From assembly GCF_000718985.1 (NCBI RefSeq), contig NZ_JODL01000014.1:1-64000 (forward strand): a DNA stretch of 64,000 nucleotides, written 5' to 3'. This DNA is from Streptomyces megasporus (lineage in GTDB: Bacteria; Actinomycetota; Actinomycetes; Streptomycetales; Streptomycetaceae). Below, piece by piece: positions 36,071 through 45,709 of this stretch. Every line of letters starts with the position of its first letter. Position 1 is the stretch's first letter. A program made the translations under genes and the position numbers. Below the pieces are notes generated by a model. It did no database searches and was not told the DNA's origin. It was given only the letters and a program-made list of their open reading frames with translations.

Positions 36071-38413
36071 ATGCTGAAGTTCTCCGACGTCTACCACGCG
36101 AACCTGGGCAGGCTGAAGGCAGCGGTCGACGACTGGACGGCAACGGTCACCAAACTGGAGACTCTCGCCGAGGACGCCCGCACGACAATGCTCGCGAACA
36201 GCAAGAAAGCGGACTGGGAAGGTGTCAACGCCTCCGTCACCAAATCGTTTGTCGAGCAGACCGCGAAAGAGTTCGAAGACGCCGCCAAGGCGGCCCAGGG
36301 CATCAAGAAGATCCTGCGGGAGGGCTACGAAGCCTTCGAGGACGCCCAGGACAAGCTGAAGAAGATCGTCGACAGGGACGCCCCGGACCAGGGCCTGACG
36401 GTCGGCACCGACGGCAAGGTGTCGGTGAAGCGCTCGATCGCCGACGACACCACCGTCTCTCGGCAGGACCAGCACTACTGGGACACCCTGAACAAGGAGC
36501 AGAACGCCGTCGCCGCGATGGAGAAACGCATCGAGGCGGTACTCGACGCATGCGACGACGCCGACCAGGCGACCGCGAACGCCTTACGAGCCAACATCAC
36601 CGGCGACAAACACAACCTCAGCGCGCCGAAGTACACGAGCCTGGACGCCGAGGAAGCCCGGCGGGCCGCCGACCTCGCGGCGAAGGGTGCCGACCTCACT
36701 CACACCCAACTTCAACAGCTCAACGAACTGATGGCGGACAACCGCACGTCGGCGGTGTTCGCCAAGACCTTCTACGAGAAGCTGGGTCCCGAGAAATCAC
36801 TCGCCTTCTTCGGGCAGATGTCCCTGGACGTATACGACGGAACGAGGCTCGACAAACAGCGTTTGAAGGACGTCCAGGCACTACAGAGGAATCTCGGCCT
36901 GACTCTCGCCACGGCCACCGACCCGGACAAAAATCCGCACCTGTCCGAGAAATGGGGCGAGGCCTTCCGTAAATTGGGCACCGAACGCGTCCCGCTGCAC
37001 AAGTACGACTCGTCCGGGCCGTACGGGTACCAACTGCTCGGTGGAATCATGCGGCACGGGAACTACGATCCCAGGTTTCTCGTGCCGATCGCCGAACACG
37101 TGGTCCAACTCCAGAAGAAGGACCCGTTCATGTTCGCCGACTCCAAGGGGGCCATTTCCCCGAATGAGAACACCTACAACCCTTCCGGCGGAAACGGTGC
37201 CGGTTACGACCCGGTCATCAGCATGCTGGAAGCCCTGGGCCACAGCCCCGAGGCGGCGAAGGAGTTCTTCTCCGCCGACCCGAAGACCTACGACGAGGAC
37301 GGCACGGAGAAGGTCGGCCCTCCGGACCTTGGCAAGGGAAAGGACGGGAACCCCATCACCAACTATCTCGACTACTTCATCAGCGAGGGTTACGAATCCT
37401 TCCCCGACGCCACTCACCACGGCTCCGACAACGCGAAGAAGCACAAGGAGTTCATGCCGGACGCCCTCGGCCATGCCCTTGAAGCCGCGACACTCGGCCA
37501 CGCTCACGATGATCCGAACCCGAGACTCCACCGGGACGCCACCTCGGTGGCCATCATGGAGCAGGTCGTCCGGAAAATCGGCGCCAACGCCGAGCTGGTC
37601 AAGGAGATGGAACCGCTGGCCGACAGCCTCGGCGCCATGGGCGCCGGGTACATCGACGACATCAACTGGGCCATGCGCGACAACGTGTCCGGGAATGTCT
37701 ACGCTCCGGAAGAAAATCCGGAACTGCATGCCGTCTTCGGGTACGACAACGTGACGAAGTTCCTGAGCACCCTGGGGCAGCATCCCGAAGCATACGCCTC
37801 CGTGTACCTGGCGGAGAACGCCCACATGACAAGCATGCTCGAATCCCAGGTAAACCCGAACGGAAAAGTGGAGACCGGACCCGCTCGCTCGGTTCTGCAA
37901 ATCGGAAACGAAGTGAACGGCTTTCTCGATGAATCCCGGGCAGCCCAGACGGAAGCCGAGACCGGAAAGAGGAACGAAGAGTACAACGAAGCAATGGAAG
38001 AACGTGCACAGTGGATTGAATTCGGCACGTCGACGGTCGTGGGCGCGGGCGTGGGATTCCTGGTGGCAGGGCCCGCCGGAGCCGCCGCCGGAGCAACAGC
38101 CTCGTCGGTACTGATCCCCTTGGCCACTGACACCGCCACTGGCGCCGTGAACGAAGGAATCGGCAAGATGATCGAGAACTGGTCGAAGTCGGAAATCAAG
38201 GAGGGCGAAGAGAGCACAACGGATCAGAGAGAGGAAATCAAGAAGGCAGGGAAACTCAACATGATCCACATGGTGGAGAACTTCACCCAAAGGAACGGAA
38301 TAGACCCGAACAGTGATGTCGCACAGGATTTGAGAGAGTCCGCGGGTCTCGGGAGAACCTCAGGGGGCAACGACAAAGCCGGGTACGGGGACACGTCACA
38401 GACCGGAGAGTAG
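36071..38413 (+). CDS. Large WXG-domain protein, possible type VII effector
   Basis: 780 residues. The N-terminal 100 residues form helices around W49-E50-G51 (KADWEGVNASV), a WXG motif, followed by a coiled-coil-like stretch to about 160. The middle (about 200-600) is alpha-helical and unassigned, with repeated mentions of HGNYDPRFL and LGHSPEAAKEFF, resembling the DUF6571-type proteins of streptomycetes as I remember them. A Gly/Ala-rich hydrophobic hairpin lies near 655-695 (VVGAGVGFLVAGPAGAA), as in pore-forming or polymorphic-toxin proteins. No nuclease or protease end is recognised. Base composition is well below the genome norm toward the 3' end. A lipoprotein gene 10 bases downstream could be a cognate factor. 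Confidence 0.65.
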   Translation: MLKFSDVYHANLGRLKAAVDDWTATVTKLETLAEDARTTMLANSKKADWEGVNASVTKSFVEQTAKEFEDAAKAAQGIKKILREGYEAFEDAQDKLKKIVDRDAPDQGLTVGTDGKVSVKRSIADDTTVSRQDQHYWDTLNKEQNAVAAMEKRIEAVLDACDDADQATANALRANITGDKHNLSAPKYTSLDAEEARRAADLAAKGADLTHTQLQQLNELMADNRTSAVFAKTFYEKLGPEKSLAFFGQMSLDVYDGTRLDKQRLKDVQALQRNLGLTLATATDPDKNPHLSEKWGEAFRKLGTERVPLHKYDSSGPYGYQLLGGIMRHGNYDPRFLVPIAEHVVQLQKKDPFMFADSKGAISPNENTYNPSGGNGAGYDPVISMLEALGHSPEAAKEFFSADPKTYDEDGTEKVGPPDLGKGKDGNPITNYLDYFISEGYESFPDATHHGSDNAKKHKEFMPDALGHALEAATLGHAHDDPNPRLHRDATSVAIMEQVVRKIGANAELVKEMEPLADSLGAMGAGYIDDINWAMRDNVSGNVYAPEENPELHAVFGYDNVTKFLSTLGQHPEAYASVYLAENAHMTSMLESQVNPNGKVETGPARSVLQIGNEVNGFLDESRAAQTEAETGKRNEEYNEAMEERAQWIEFGTSTVVGAGVGFLVAGPAGAAAGATASSVLIPLATDTATGAVNEGIGKMIENWSKSEIKEGEESTTDQREEIKKAGKLNMIHMVENFTQRNGIDPNSDVAQDLRESAGLGRTSGGNDKAGYGDTSQTGE

Positions 38414-38423
38414 GAAAGTTCGC

Positions 38424-39089
38424 ATGTTCCGGAGAAAGCTTCCCATGGCACTCCTTTGCGCATCGGCCATACTCACGACACTAACGTCATGCTCAGGGAA
38501 GGAGGAGGAGCATGGATTACTTGGCGCCTCGGAGGTGTGCGACGGAACGCTCTCCCGAGACGCCGCGCGATCCCTGGAACTCCTGACCGGGGAAAACAAA
38601 TTCAAAGAGCTTCGGGAGCCGGGAATCAAAGAGGTCTCGGACGACATTTCAAAGGAATTCGTCTCGCGTCACGGAACAGACGGATCCGTCTGGGACAGAC
38701 ACACCTTCTGCTCGATCCACGAGGGGAAGAATCGGTCTGACCTGGACGCATCGATAACCTTCAACATCGAGAACAGGAGAGACCTCGAAAGCGAGGAACA
38801 CGATCCGGACTTCGGTATCTACGACATGGGAAGGATTTCACTGTCGTCCGCAGACGAGGCCGTAATATACTTCAACTGCTCAAGCCCGAGGATGAAAAAC
38901 TCGACTTTGGCCCCAAGCCTGATCAGAGCGGAGTTCGTCAACTCACAGGCCCCGGTGATCGAGAAAGAGGAAGAGAAGAAGGCGAACCTGAAGATCCTGC
39001 ATTCGGCTGCCCTTGCTCTCGCCAAAGAACTGAGGTGCGAGGAGAACGGCGGGTTGCCGGACACGCCCGTGCTCACACCCGTGTTGTGA
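38424..39089 (+). CDS. Lipoprotein of the WXG100-like cassette
   Basis: 221-residue predicted lipoprotein with lipobox TSC (cysteine at residue 23, LTTLTSCSGK) after a short hydrophobic stretch. The mature part has cysteines in SEVCDGTL, HTFCSIHE, YFNCSSP and LRCEEN, likely two disulfides outside the membrane. No family recognised. The ATG at 38424 follows AGGAAAG; the gap to the preceding gene is 10 bases, so it belongs to the same operon. One hand-counted 60-base line here (38581-38640) is 53% G+C, compared with 77% for a line in the siderophore operon (44041-44100), suggesting recent acquisition. A surface partner or immunity role is only inferred. Confidence 0.7.
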   Translation: MFRRKLPMALLCASAILTTLTSCSGKEEEHGLLGASEVCDGTLSRDAARSLELLTGENKFKELREPGIKEVSDDISKEFVSRHGTDGSVWDRHTFCSIHEGKNRSDLDASITFNIENRRDLESEEHDPDFGIYDMGRISLSSADEAVIYFNCSSPRMKNSTLAPSLIRAEFVNSQAPVIEKEEEKKANLKILHSAALALAKELRCEENGGLPDTPVLTPVL

Positions 39090-39443
39090 CGTGACACGCC
39101 GACGGGCCGAATCAGGACAACATCGACACCTTGGTGCCCGTCACGCGCAGGAGAGAGGCGGGTCCGCCATGGGCGGCCCCCGGAAACGAAGACACCTCGG
39201 ACCTCCCCCTGTCCCGAGGTGGTGACCGTAGTGCCCTCGGGAGCGCTGAACCCCCACCGCGACCGTTCCGACCACCTCACCGGATGACGACACCGGCAGC
39301 CCGGGCAGAAACACCCATGTCACCCTGGCGCTCATATGGCGGTGCCTCTCTGTGGTGGTGTCCGCGAGACCTCCGACGGCAGGAGGCCCACCGCGCCGCC
39401 GGCCGGGGAGGCGGTCTTGGAAAGGTTCCGGGAAAACTCTAGG
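39090..39443. other. Intergenic region upstream of the siderophore operon
   Basis: About 350 bases without a recognised gene. Several short open frames lack ribosome sites and coding bias. The far end contains the iron box described separately. Confidence 0.5.
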
Positions 39444-39462
39444 TTAGGTTCCCCTAACCAGA
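39444..39462 (+). promoter_or_regulatory. Iron box (DmdR/IdeR operator) of the siderophore operon
   Basis: TTAGGTTCCCCTAACC plus AGA matches 14 of 19 positions of the actinobacterial iron box TTAGGTTAGGCTAACCTAA, with both half sites TTAGGTT and CTAACC intact. It lies 70 bases before the first gene, so DmdR1-type repression under iron sufficiency is expected. Confidence 0.85.
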
Positions 39463-39531
39463 CGGCGGCCCGGTGGGCGGCCGGCTGTGACGTGTGCCTG
39501 GACAATCGACCCCCGCCCGAGGTGGAAGCCC

Positions 39532-40809
39532 GTGTCCATCGTTCTCCCGCCGTCCGCCGCCCCGCGCTCCGCCTACCCCGCCCGGGTCCTTCCCGGGCCG
39601 CTCCGTCGCAGGCTCGGGGAGCTGGCGGAGGGGGAGGAGCCCGTGTCCGCCTACCTGTACGACGGCGAGGTGGCCGCGGGACGCGCACGCGCGCTGCGCG
39701 AGGCGTTACCGGAGTGGGCGGCCGTCCACTACGCGGTGAAGGCCAACTCCTTCCCCGGCGTGATCAAGGCGTTGACGCCGCACGTGGACGGCTTCGAGGT
39801 CGCGTCGCGGGCCGAGCTGGAGCTGGCCCTGGCGGCCCTCCGGGAGAAGGGAGACGCCGGCCTCCCGAGCTCCCCGGCCTCCCCCGTCCCCGTCGTCGCG
39901 GCCGGGCCCGCGAAGTCCGTGCCCGTGCTGACCGCCCTGGTACGGGCCGGAGTCGAGGCGATCAACGCCGAGAGCCTGCTGGAGCTCCACCGCATCAGTC
40001 GGATCGCCGTCACCGAGGGCGTCACCGCCCGGGTGGCGCTGCGCGTCAACCCCGCCGACATCCCCGTCACCGGTTCGCTGCGCATGGGCGGGGTGCCCTC
40101 GCAGTTCGGCATCCCCGAGCCCGACGTCCCCGAGGTGCTGCGCGAGGCGCTGCGGCTTCCGGGGCTGGACGTGACCGGTTTCCACATCCACGCCGCGTCC
40201 AACAACCTCGACGCCGACTCCCAGGCCGCCTACCTGCGCTGGTGCGTGGAGTGGAGCGTGCGGGCCGCCCGTGAGCACGGTGTCGAACTGCGTCACGTCG
40301 ACATCGGCGGCGGCATAGGCGTGGCGTTCGAGGAACTCGCCGGCGAGAAGCCGTTCGACGTCGCCCGCTTCGGCGAGTCGGTGAGGCGGGTGGAGCCGCC
40401 GTCCGGGGTGCGGGTGATCCTGGAACCGGGACGTTTCCTGGTCGCCGACTGCGGTTGGTACGCGGCCGAGGTGACCGACGTCAAACACGGCTACGGCACC
40501 GTCTTCGTGGTGCTGCGCGGCGGCATCAACCACTTCCAACTCCCCACCTCCTGGGACTTGGTGCACAACATCGCCGTCCTGCCCGTCGAGGGATGGCCCG
40601 AGGGTCTGCCGCGCCCCGAGGCGACCGACACGCGCGTGACGGTCGTCGGTGAATTGTGCACGCCCGAGGACACTCTGTTGCGCGATGTCCGGGTGGACCG
40701 CGTCCGTGCGGGCGATCTGGTCGTTTTCCCCTATGCGGGTTCCTACGGATGGGAGTTCGCGATGCACAGCTTCCTCGGCCACCCCGTCGCGGAACGCCAC
40801 CTGCTCTGA
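39532..40809 (+). CDS. Fold-III PLP decarboxylase (LysA/SbnH-like) of the siderophore operon
   Basis: Alanine-racemase-fold decarboxylase, 425 residues, related to diaminopimelate decarboxylase and to siderophore decarboxylases SbnH (staphyloferrin B) and PvsE (vibrioferrin). The PLP lysine is K70 in HYAVKANSFPGV. HIHAASNN, GGGIG and EPGRFLVADCGWY build the cofactor site, and C376 in GELCTPED is the partner-chain active-site cysteine. The GTG at 39532 follows GAGGTGGAAG. First gene after the iron box; the next gene starts 57 bases later. Substrate may be an amino acid building block or a citryl intermediate as for SbnH; the context argues against lysine biosynthesis. Confidence 0.85.
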   Translation: MSIVLPPSAAPRSAYPARVLPGPLRRRLGELAEGEEPVSAYLYDGEVAAGRARALREALPEWAAVHYAVKANSFPGVIKALTPHVDGFEVASRAELELALAALREKGDAGLPSSPASPVPVVAAGPAKSVPVLTALVRAGVEAINAESLLELHRISRIAVTEGVTARVALRVNPADIPVTGSLRMGGVPSQFGIPEPDVPEVLREALRLPGLDVTGFHIHAASNNLDADSQAAYLRWCVEWSVRAAREHGVELRHVDIGGGIGVAFEELAGEKPFDVARFGESVRRVEPPSGVRVILEPGRFLVADCGWYAAEVTDVKHGYGTVFVVLRGGINHFQLPTSWDLVHNIAVLPVEGWPEGLPRPEATDTRVTVVGELCTPEDTLLRDVRVDRVRAGDLVVFPYAGSYGWEFAMHSFLGHPVAERHLL

Positions 40810-40866
40810 CCACCCCGGCGCGGCCACCGGGCCGTACCGCCGCCACTCCTGACGGAGCGCCACCAC

Positions 40867-42297
40867 ATGACCGTGTCCACCACGTCACCCACACCGCCCG
40901 CCGCCACGGCCGGCACCACGGCCGACGCCATCCTGCGGCGCCAGCGGGCGCGGGAGTCCTCGGCCCGTACCTACGCCCGCTCCTTCCCCATCGTCCCGGT
41001 CCGCGCGTACGGCATGACGGTGGAGGGCACCGACGGGCGCCGCTACCTCGACTGCCTCGCCGGGGCCGGCACCCTCGCCCTGGGCCACAACCATCCCGTG
41101 GTGACCGAGGCCGTGCGGCGCACGGTGGACAGCGGCGCGCCCCTGCACGTCCTGGACCTGGCGACGCCACAGAAGGACGAGTTCACCGAAGCGCTGTTCG
41201 CCACGCTGCCGCCCGCGTTCGCCGACCGCGCCCGGATCCACTTCTGCGGGCCCGCCGGCACCGACGCGGTGGAGGCGGCGCTGAAGCTGATGCAGACCGC
41301 CACCGGACGGCAGGGCCTGCTGGCCTTCACCGGCGCCTACCACGGGATGACGGCGGGCGCGTTGGCCGTCTCCGGCGGGGTCGCCGTCAAACGGCCGGTG
41401 CCGGGGCTCGCCGCCGATGTGACGCGGCTGCCGTACCCGTACTCCTACCGCTGCCCGTTCGGGGTGGGCGGGGAGCGCGGGGCGGAGCTGTCGGCGGCCT
41501 ACGCGGAGCGGTTGTTGGACGATCCGAACGGGGGTGTGGTGTCGCCCGCCGCGATGGTCCTGGAGGCGGTGCAGGGCGAGGGCGGTGTGGTGCCCGCCCC
41601 GGACGGGTGGCTGCGCGCGATGCGGCGGATCACCGCCGAGCGGGGGATTCCGCTGATCGTGGACGAGGTGCAGACCGGTGTGGGACGCACGGGCGCGTTC
41701 TGGGCGGTCGAGCACAGCGGGATCGTGCCGGACGCGATGGTGCTGTCGAAGGCGATCGGCGGCAGCCTGCCGCTGGCGGTGGTCGTCTACCGGGAGGACT
41801 ACGACGACTGGTCGCCCGGCGCGCACGCCGGGACGTTCCGCGGCAACACCCTGGCCATGGCGGCGGGCGCGGCCACCCTGCGGTACGTGGCGCGCGAGGG
41901 TCTGGCGGGGCGGGCGGCCGAGGTCGGCGCGCGGATGACGGCCCGGTTGGACGCGCTCCGCGCCGAGTCGTCCGCGATCGGCGACGTACGGGGGCGGGGC
42001 CTGATGATCGGCGTGGAGTTGGTCGACCCGGAGGGCGTGCCCGACGCCTGCGGCGCCCGTCCCCCCGCGCCCGACACGGCGGACCGGGTACGGGCGGCGT
42101 GCCTGGAGAGGGGCCTGATCGTGGAGTTGGGCGGACGGCACGACGCGACGGTGCGGCTGCTGCCGCCGTTGGTGATCACCGACGCGGAAGCCGAGGCCGT
42201 GCTGGACCGGCTGGCCGACGCGATCTCCGTGGTGACGGCCCGCCGAGGCGCGTCCCGACCGGGCGCCGGCCGACGGAACACCGGGCGGCCGGCATGA
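40867..42297 (+). CDS. 2,4-diaminobutyrate aminotransferase (RhbA/EctB-like)
   Basis: Class III PLP aminotransferase of 476 residues, predicted to convert aspartate semialdehyde and glutamate to 2,4-diaminobutyrate. PLP lysine K295 lies in LSKAIGGSLPLAVV and the phosphate-binding region in GPAGTDAVEAALK; DEVQTGVGRTG is the family signature. Followed, with a 4-base overlap, by a group II decarboxylase, exactly the RhbA-RhbB order that makes 1,3-diaminopropane for rhizobactin 1021 and schizokinen. RBS-like GACGGAGCGCCACC precedes the ATG. The short Arg/Gly-rich C-terminus beyond residue 455 is dispensable-looking. Confidence 0.9.
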   Translation: MTVSTTSPTPPAATAGTTADAILRRQRARESSARTYARSFPIVPVRAYGMTVEGTDGRRYLDCLAGAGTLALGHNHPVVTEAVRRTVDSGAPLHVLDLATPQKDEFTEALFATLPPAFADRARIHFCGPAGTDAVEAALKLMQTATGRQGLLAFTGAYHGMTAGALAVSGGVAVKRPVPGLAADVTRLPYPYSYRCPFGVGGERGAELSAAYAERLLDDPNGGVVSPAAMVLEAVQGEGGVVPAPDGWLRAMRRITAERGIPLIVDEVQTGVGRTGAFWAVEHSGIVPDAMVLSKAIGGSLPLAVVVYREDYDDWSPGAHAGTFRGNTLAMAAGAATLRYVAREGLAGRAAEVGARMTARLDALRAESSAIGDVRGRGLMIGVELVDPEGVPDACGARPPAPDTADRVRAACLERGLIVELGGRHDATVRLLPPLVITDAEAEAVLDRLADAISVVTARRGASRPGAGRRNTGRPA

Positions 42298-43868
42298 CGA
42301 GCCACGTCCACGCATCGGAGCTCCGTCGGGCCGCCCGCCTCCCTGCGGCACGCGGCGACGCCGAAGCGCCCCCCGACACAACCGCCGCACCCGACGCACC
42401 CGCCCTGTCCGGCGGCACAGCCGGGCCCGCCGCCCTGGAACCGCTGCTGCGCACCGTGCTGACCGCCCTCGCCGAGGGCGCCGGGCGGCGCGCCGGTCCC
42501 GTCCCCGCCGGCGCGCCCGACGCGCTGGCCGCGCACGTCGCCGAGGAGTTCGCGGCGGCCCGCGGCGAGGAGGCGCTGTCCCGGCTGACCGCGCTGCTGG
42601 CCTACGGCAGCGCGGACCCGGCCGACCCGTCCTGCGCCGCGCACCTCCACTGCCCGCCGCTGGCCGTCGCCGCCGCGGCCGACCTGGCGGTCTCCGCGCT
42701 CAACCCCTCCCAGGACTCCTGGGACCAGGCCCCGGCCGCCACCACTCTGGAAACGCTGCTCCTGGCCGAACTGGCCGAGCTGGTGGGCTATGACGAGGAG
42801 GCCACCGGGGTGCTGACCTCCGGCGGCACCGAATCCAACCTGATGGGCCTGATGCTCGCCCGCGACCAGGTGCTGGGGCGCGCGTCCGGACGGCGGGTGG
42901 AGGTGGACGGCGTGCCGCGGGGCGGGCCGCGTCCGCGCGTGTTCACCTCCGCCGCCGCGCACTTCTCCGTCCAGCGGTCCGCCGCCCTGCTGGGCCTGGG
43001 CGAGGACGCGGTGGTGCCCGTCGCCGTCGATCACGCGCTGCGGATGGACCCGAGCGCCCTGGCCGAGGCCCTCAAGCGGTGTTCGGACGACGGCGAGTCG
43101 CCGGTCGCCGTCGTCGCCACCGCCGGCACCACCGACACCGGGGCGATCGATCCGCTGCGCGCCTGCGCGGAGGCCGCCGCCGAGGCGGGTGCCTGGCTGC
43201 ACGTGGACGCGGCCTACGGCGGCGGCGCGCTGCTGTCGGACCGGCTCGCCCCGCTGCTGGACGGCATCGCGCTGGCCGACTCCGTCTCCCTGGACTGGCA
43301 CAAGCTGGGCTGGCAGCCCATCGCGGCGGGCGTGTTCCTGGTGCGACGCGCGGAGACGTACGCCTCCCTGGCCCGGCGCGCGGTGTACCTCAACCCGCGC
43401 GACGACGAGGAGGCCGGCTATCCCAGTCTGCTGGGCCTGTCACCGCGCACCACCCGGCGCGCGGACGCGTTCTCCATGGCCGTCACCCTGCGCGCGCTGG
43501 GCCGCGAGGGTCTGGGGCGCCTGGTGGACGCCTGCCACGGGCTGGCGCTGGCCGGGGCCGCGGCGGTGCGGGCCCATCCCCGGCTGGAGCTGCACTGCGA
43601 CCCCGTCCTGTCGGCCCTCCTCTTCCGCTACCTGCCGACGACGGGCTCCGAGGACGCCGAGCGGACGGACCGGATCAACGCCTCCCTGCGGCGCAGGCTG
43701 CTGCGCGAGGGGCGCGCGGTCGTCGGCCGCACCGAGGTGCCGGGCGAGGGGCCGGGCCGGGTCCGTCTCAAGCTCACCCTGCTCAACCCGTACGCGACCC
43801 CGGCCGACGTGACGCGGCTGCTGGACGCGGTCGCCGCGGCGGGCCGGGCGGAGGAGGCGGCCCCGTGA
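42294..43868 (+). CDS. Group II PLP decarboxylase, 2,4-diaminobutyrate decarboxylase-like (RhbB)
   Basis: PLP decarboxylase of 524 residues expected to turn 2,4-diaminobutyrate into 1,3-diaminopropane. The PLP lysine is K337 in SLDWHKLGWQP; TSGGTESNLMGLMLAR binds the phosphate and HVDAAYGGGALLS is the usual aspartate strand. The N-terminal 45 residues are Ala/Pro-rich and probably disordered. Starts at an ATG overlapping the aminotransferase stop by 4 bases and ends with a 4-base overlap into the ligase gene. Together with the preceding gene it supplies the diamine backbone of a hydroxamate siderophore. Confidence 0.9.
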   Translation: MTSHVHASELRRAARLPAARGDAEAPPDTTAAPDAPALSGGTAGPAALEPLLRTVLTALAEGAGRRAGPVPAGAPDALAAHVAEEFAAARGEEALSRLTALLAYGSADPADPSCAAHLHCPPLAVAAAADLAVSALNPSQDSWDQAPAATTLETLLLAELAELVGYDEEATGVLTSGGTESNLMGLMLARDQVLGRASGRRVEVDGVPRGGPRPRVFTSAAAHFSVQRSAALLGLGEDAVVPVAVDHALRMDPSALAEALKRCSDDGESPVAVVATAGTTDTGAIDPLRACAEAAAEAGAWLHVDAAYGGGALLSDRLAPLLDGIALADSVSLDWHKLGWQPIAAGVFLVRRAETYASLARRAVYLNPRDDEEAGYPSLLGLSPRTTRRADAFSMAVTLRALGREGLGRLVDACHGLALAGAAAVRAHPRLELHCDPVLSALLFRYLPTTGSEDAERTDRINASLRRRLLREGRAVVGRTEVPGEGPGRVRLKLTLLNPYATPADVTRLLDAVAAAGRAEEAAP

Positions 43869-45709
43869 CGCCGGGCGCCGGCGGCCCGGACCCGCTGGAC
43901 CACCCCGACGTCCTGCGCGCCGCCGACGCCGCCGCGACGGAGCGGCTGCTGCGCGCGTACGTCCGCGAGACCGGCACGGAGGTCCCGGAGGCGGGCCGGT
44001 CGCTGCACGTCGTCCTGCCCCTCGGCGGGCCGACGCTGCGGGTGCCGGTGCGGTACCGATCGGCGACGGGGTGGCACCGGTTCGGGCCGGCGCTCGTCGT
44101 CGCCTCCGAGCGGGGCGGCGGCCTCCCGGCCGATGTGGCGCTGGTGGCGGCGGCGCTGGTGCGGGAGGGCACGCTCGGCCGCGGCAGACCGCCCCACCTG
44201 GGCACGGACGCGGTGGGCCGGGTGCTGGACTCCGCTCGCCGCACCGCCGTCCACCTGGCCCGACGCCGTGCGGAGCCGCCCGGTACCAGGGGTCCGACGC
44301 CGTTCCTGGACGCCGAGCAGGCGCTGCTGCTGGGCCATCCCTTCCACCCCGCGCCCAAGAGCCGCGAGGGGGCGTCCGAGACCGAACTGGCGGCGTACTC
44401 GCCGGAGACGCGCGGCTCCTTCCCGCTGTACTGGTTCGCCGCGCACCCGGACGTGGTCGTCGGCGAGAGCGCGGACGGTCGTCCGGTGGCCGACCTGCTG
44501 CGCGCCCAGGCCGTGGGCGTGGAGGTGCCCGACGGGACGGTCCCGGTGCCCGCCCACCCCTGGCAGGCGCGCGAGGCGACCGCCCGCCCGGAGGTCGCCG
44601 CCCTGGTGGACGCGGGGCTGCTGCGTCCGGTGGGGCAGGCCGGTCCCGTCTGGCATCCGACGTCCTCGGTGCGGACCGTGCACCGCCCGGACGCGGAGGT
44701 CATGTTCAAGTTGTCGCTCGGCATGCGGATCACCAACTCCCGCCGCGACAACCGCCGCGGCGAGCTGCGGCTGGGGGTGCGGGCCGCCCGGCTGTTGGCG
44801 GCCTCCGCGCCCGGGCGTCCCGGTCCGGCCGCCTGGCTGCGCGCCGAGCACCCGGGGTTCGGCGTCCTGCGGGACTTCGCCTGGGTGTCGGTGGGCGCGG
44901 ACGGGCCGGGCGCGGGGACGGGTGCGGAGACCGGCACGGGTGCGGACACGGCGACGGGCGCGGAGACGGGCCTGGAGACGGCGATCCGCGACAACCCCTT
45001 CCGGGGCGGGGCGGGCGACGCGCTGTGCGTGGCCGGGCTGGTGGCCGAGCGCACCGGGCCGGGCGACGGCTCCCCGCCGCCTTACCGGGCCCCGCTGTGC
45101 GAGGCCGTGGAGCGCGCCGCCCGCGTTCTGGGCGTCTCCCCCGCCGAGGCGTCCGCGCGCTGGCTGGCCCGCTACCTCGACGTGCTGGTCGTCCCGCTGA
45201 TCCGCCTCCGGGCCCGGTACGGCATCGCCCTGGAGCCGCACCACCAGAACACCCTGGTGGCCCTCGATCGCGCCGGGCTGCCCGTCGCCGGCTGGTGCCG
45301 CGACAGTCAGGGCTACTACGTGGCCGCCTCCCACGCCGCCGGGCTGGACCGGCTGTTGCCGGGGGTGGCCGAGGGAGTGGAGCTGGTCTTCGACGACGCG
45401 TTCGTCGACGAGCGCGTCGCCTACTACCTGGGCGTCAACAACCTCCTGGGTCTGATCGGCGCCCTCGGTTCGCTGGGCTTGGCCGACGAGGAGGAGCTGC
45501 TGCGCGTGGCGCGCGACGCGCTGGAGCGGATGCGGGCGACCGAGCCCGGCGCCAAGGGCCTGCTCGACCTGCTGCTGGACGCGCCGGTCCTGCGCTGCAA
45601 GGGCAACTTCCTCACCTGCGTGGACGGGCTCGACGAGCTGGTCGGCGACGTCCACACCCAGTCCGTCTACATCGACCTTCCCAACCCCCTCGCGGAGGCG
45701 CAGCGGTGA
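43865..45709 (+). CDS. NIS siderophore synthetase, IucA/IucC family (RhbC-like)
   Basis: ATP-dependent ligase condensing citrate with an amine, the committing step of NRPS-independent siderophores. 614 residues. Family motifs are GHPFHPAPKSREG, PAHPWQ, KLSLGMRITNSRR, EPHHQNTLVAL and RCKGNFLTC. Between about 350 and 375 is an acidic low-complexity insert made of GAETGTGADTATG units, absent from the family core, probably a surface loop grown by slippage. Starts at GTG 43865 inside the preceding stop. Placement before the hydroxylase mirrors rhbC. Which carboxyl of citrate it uses cannot be read from sequence. Confidence 0.9.
   Translation: MTPGAGGPDPLDHPDVLRAADAAATERLLRAYVRETGTEVPEAGRSLHVVLPLGGPTLRVPVRYRSATGWHRFGPALVVASERGGGLPADVALVAAALVREGTLGRGRPPHLGTDAVGRVLDSARRTAVHLARRRAEPPGTRGPTPFLDAEQALLLGHPFHPAPKSREGASETELAAYSPETRGSFPLYWFAAHPDVVVGESADGRPVADLLRAQAVGVEVPDGTVPVPAHPWQAREATARPEVAALVDAGLLRPVGQAGPVWHPTSSVRTVHRPDAEVMFKLSLGMRITNSRRDNRRGELRLGVRAARLLAASAPGRPGPAAWLRAEHPGFGVLRDFAWVSVGADGPGAGTGAETGTGADTATGAETGLETAIRDNPFRGGAGDALCVAGLVAERTGPGDGSPPPYRAPLCEAVERAARVLGVSPAEASARWLARYLDVLVVPLIRLRARYGIALEPHHQNTLVALDRAGLPVAGWCRDSQGYYVAASHAAGLDRLLPGVAEGVELVFDDAFVDERVAYYLGVNNLLGLIGALGSLGLADEEELLRVARDALERMRATEPGAKGLLDLLLDAPVLRCKGNFLTCVDGLDELVGDVHTQSVYIDLPNPLAEAQR

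Noticed and set aside
36881..38290. 469-codon minus-strand frame in the WXG cassette
   Set aside because: His/Val/Gly-rich shadow of a plus-strand gene with proper ribosome site.
39532..40809. Calling the first siderophore gene lysA
   Set aside because: Sequence fits the fold, but the iron box and operon context indicate siderophore metabolism rather than lysine synthesis.
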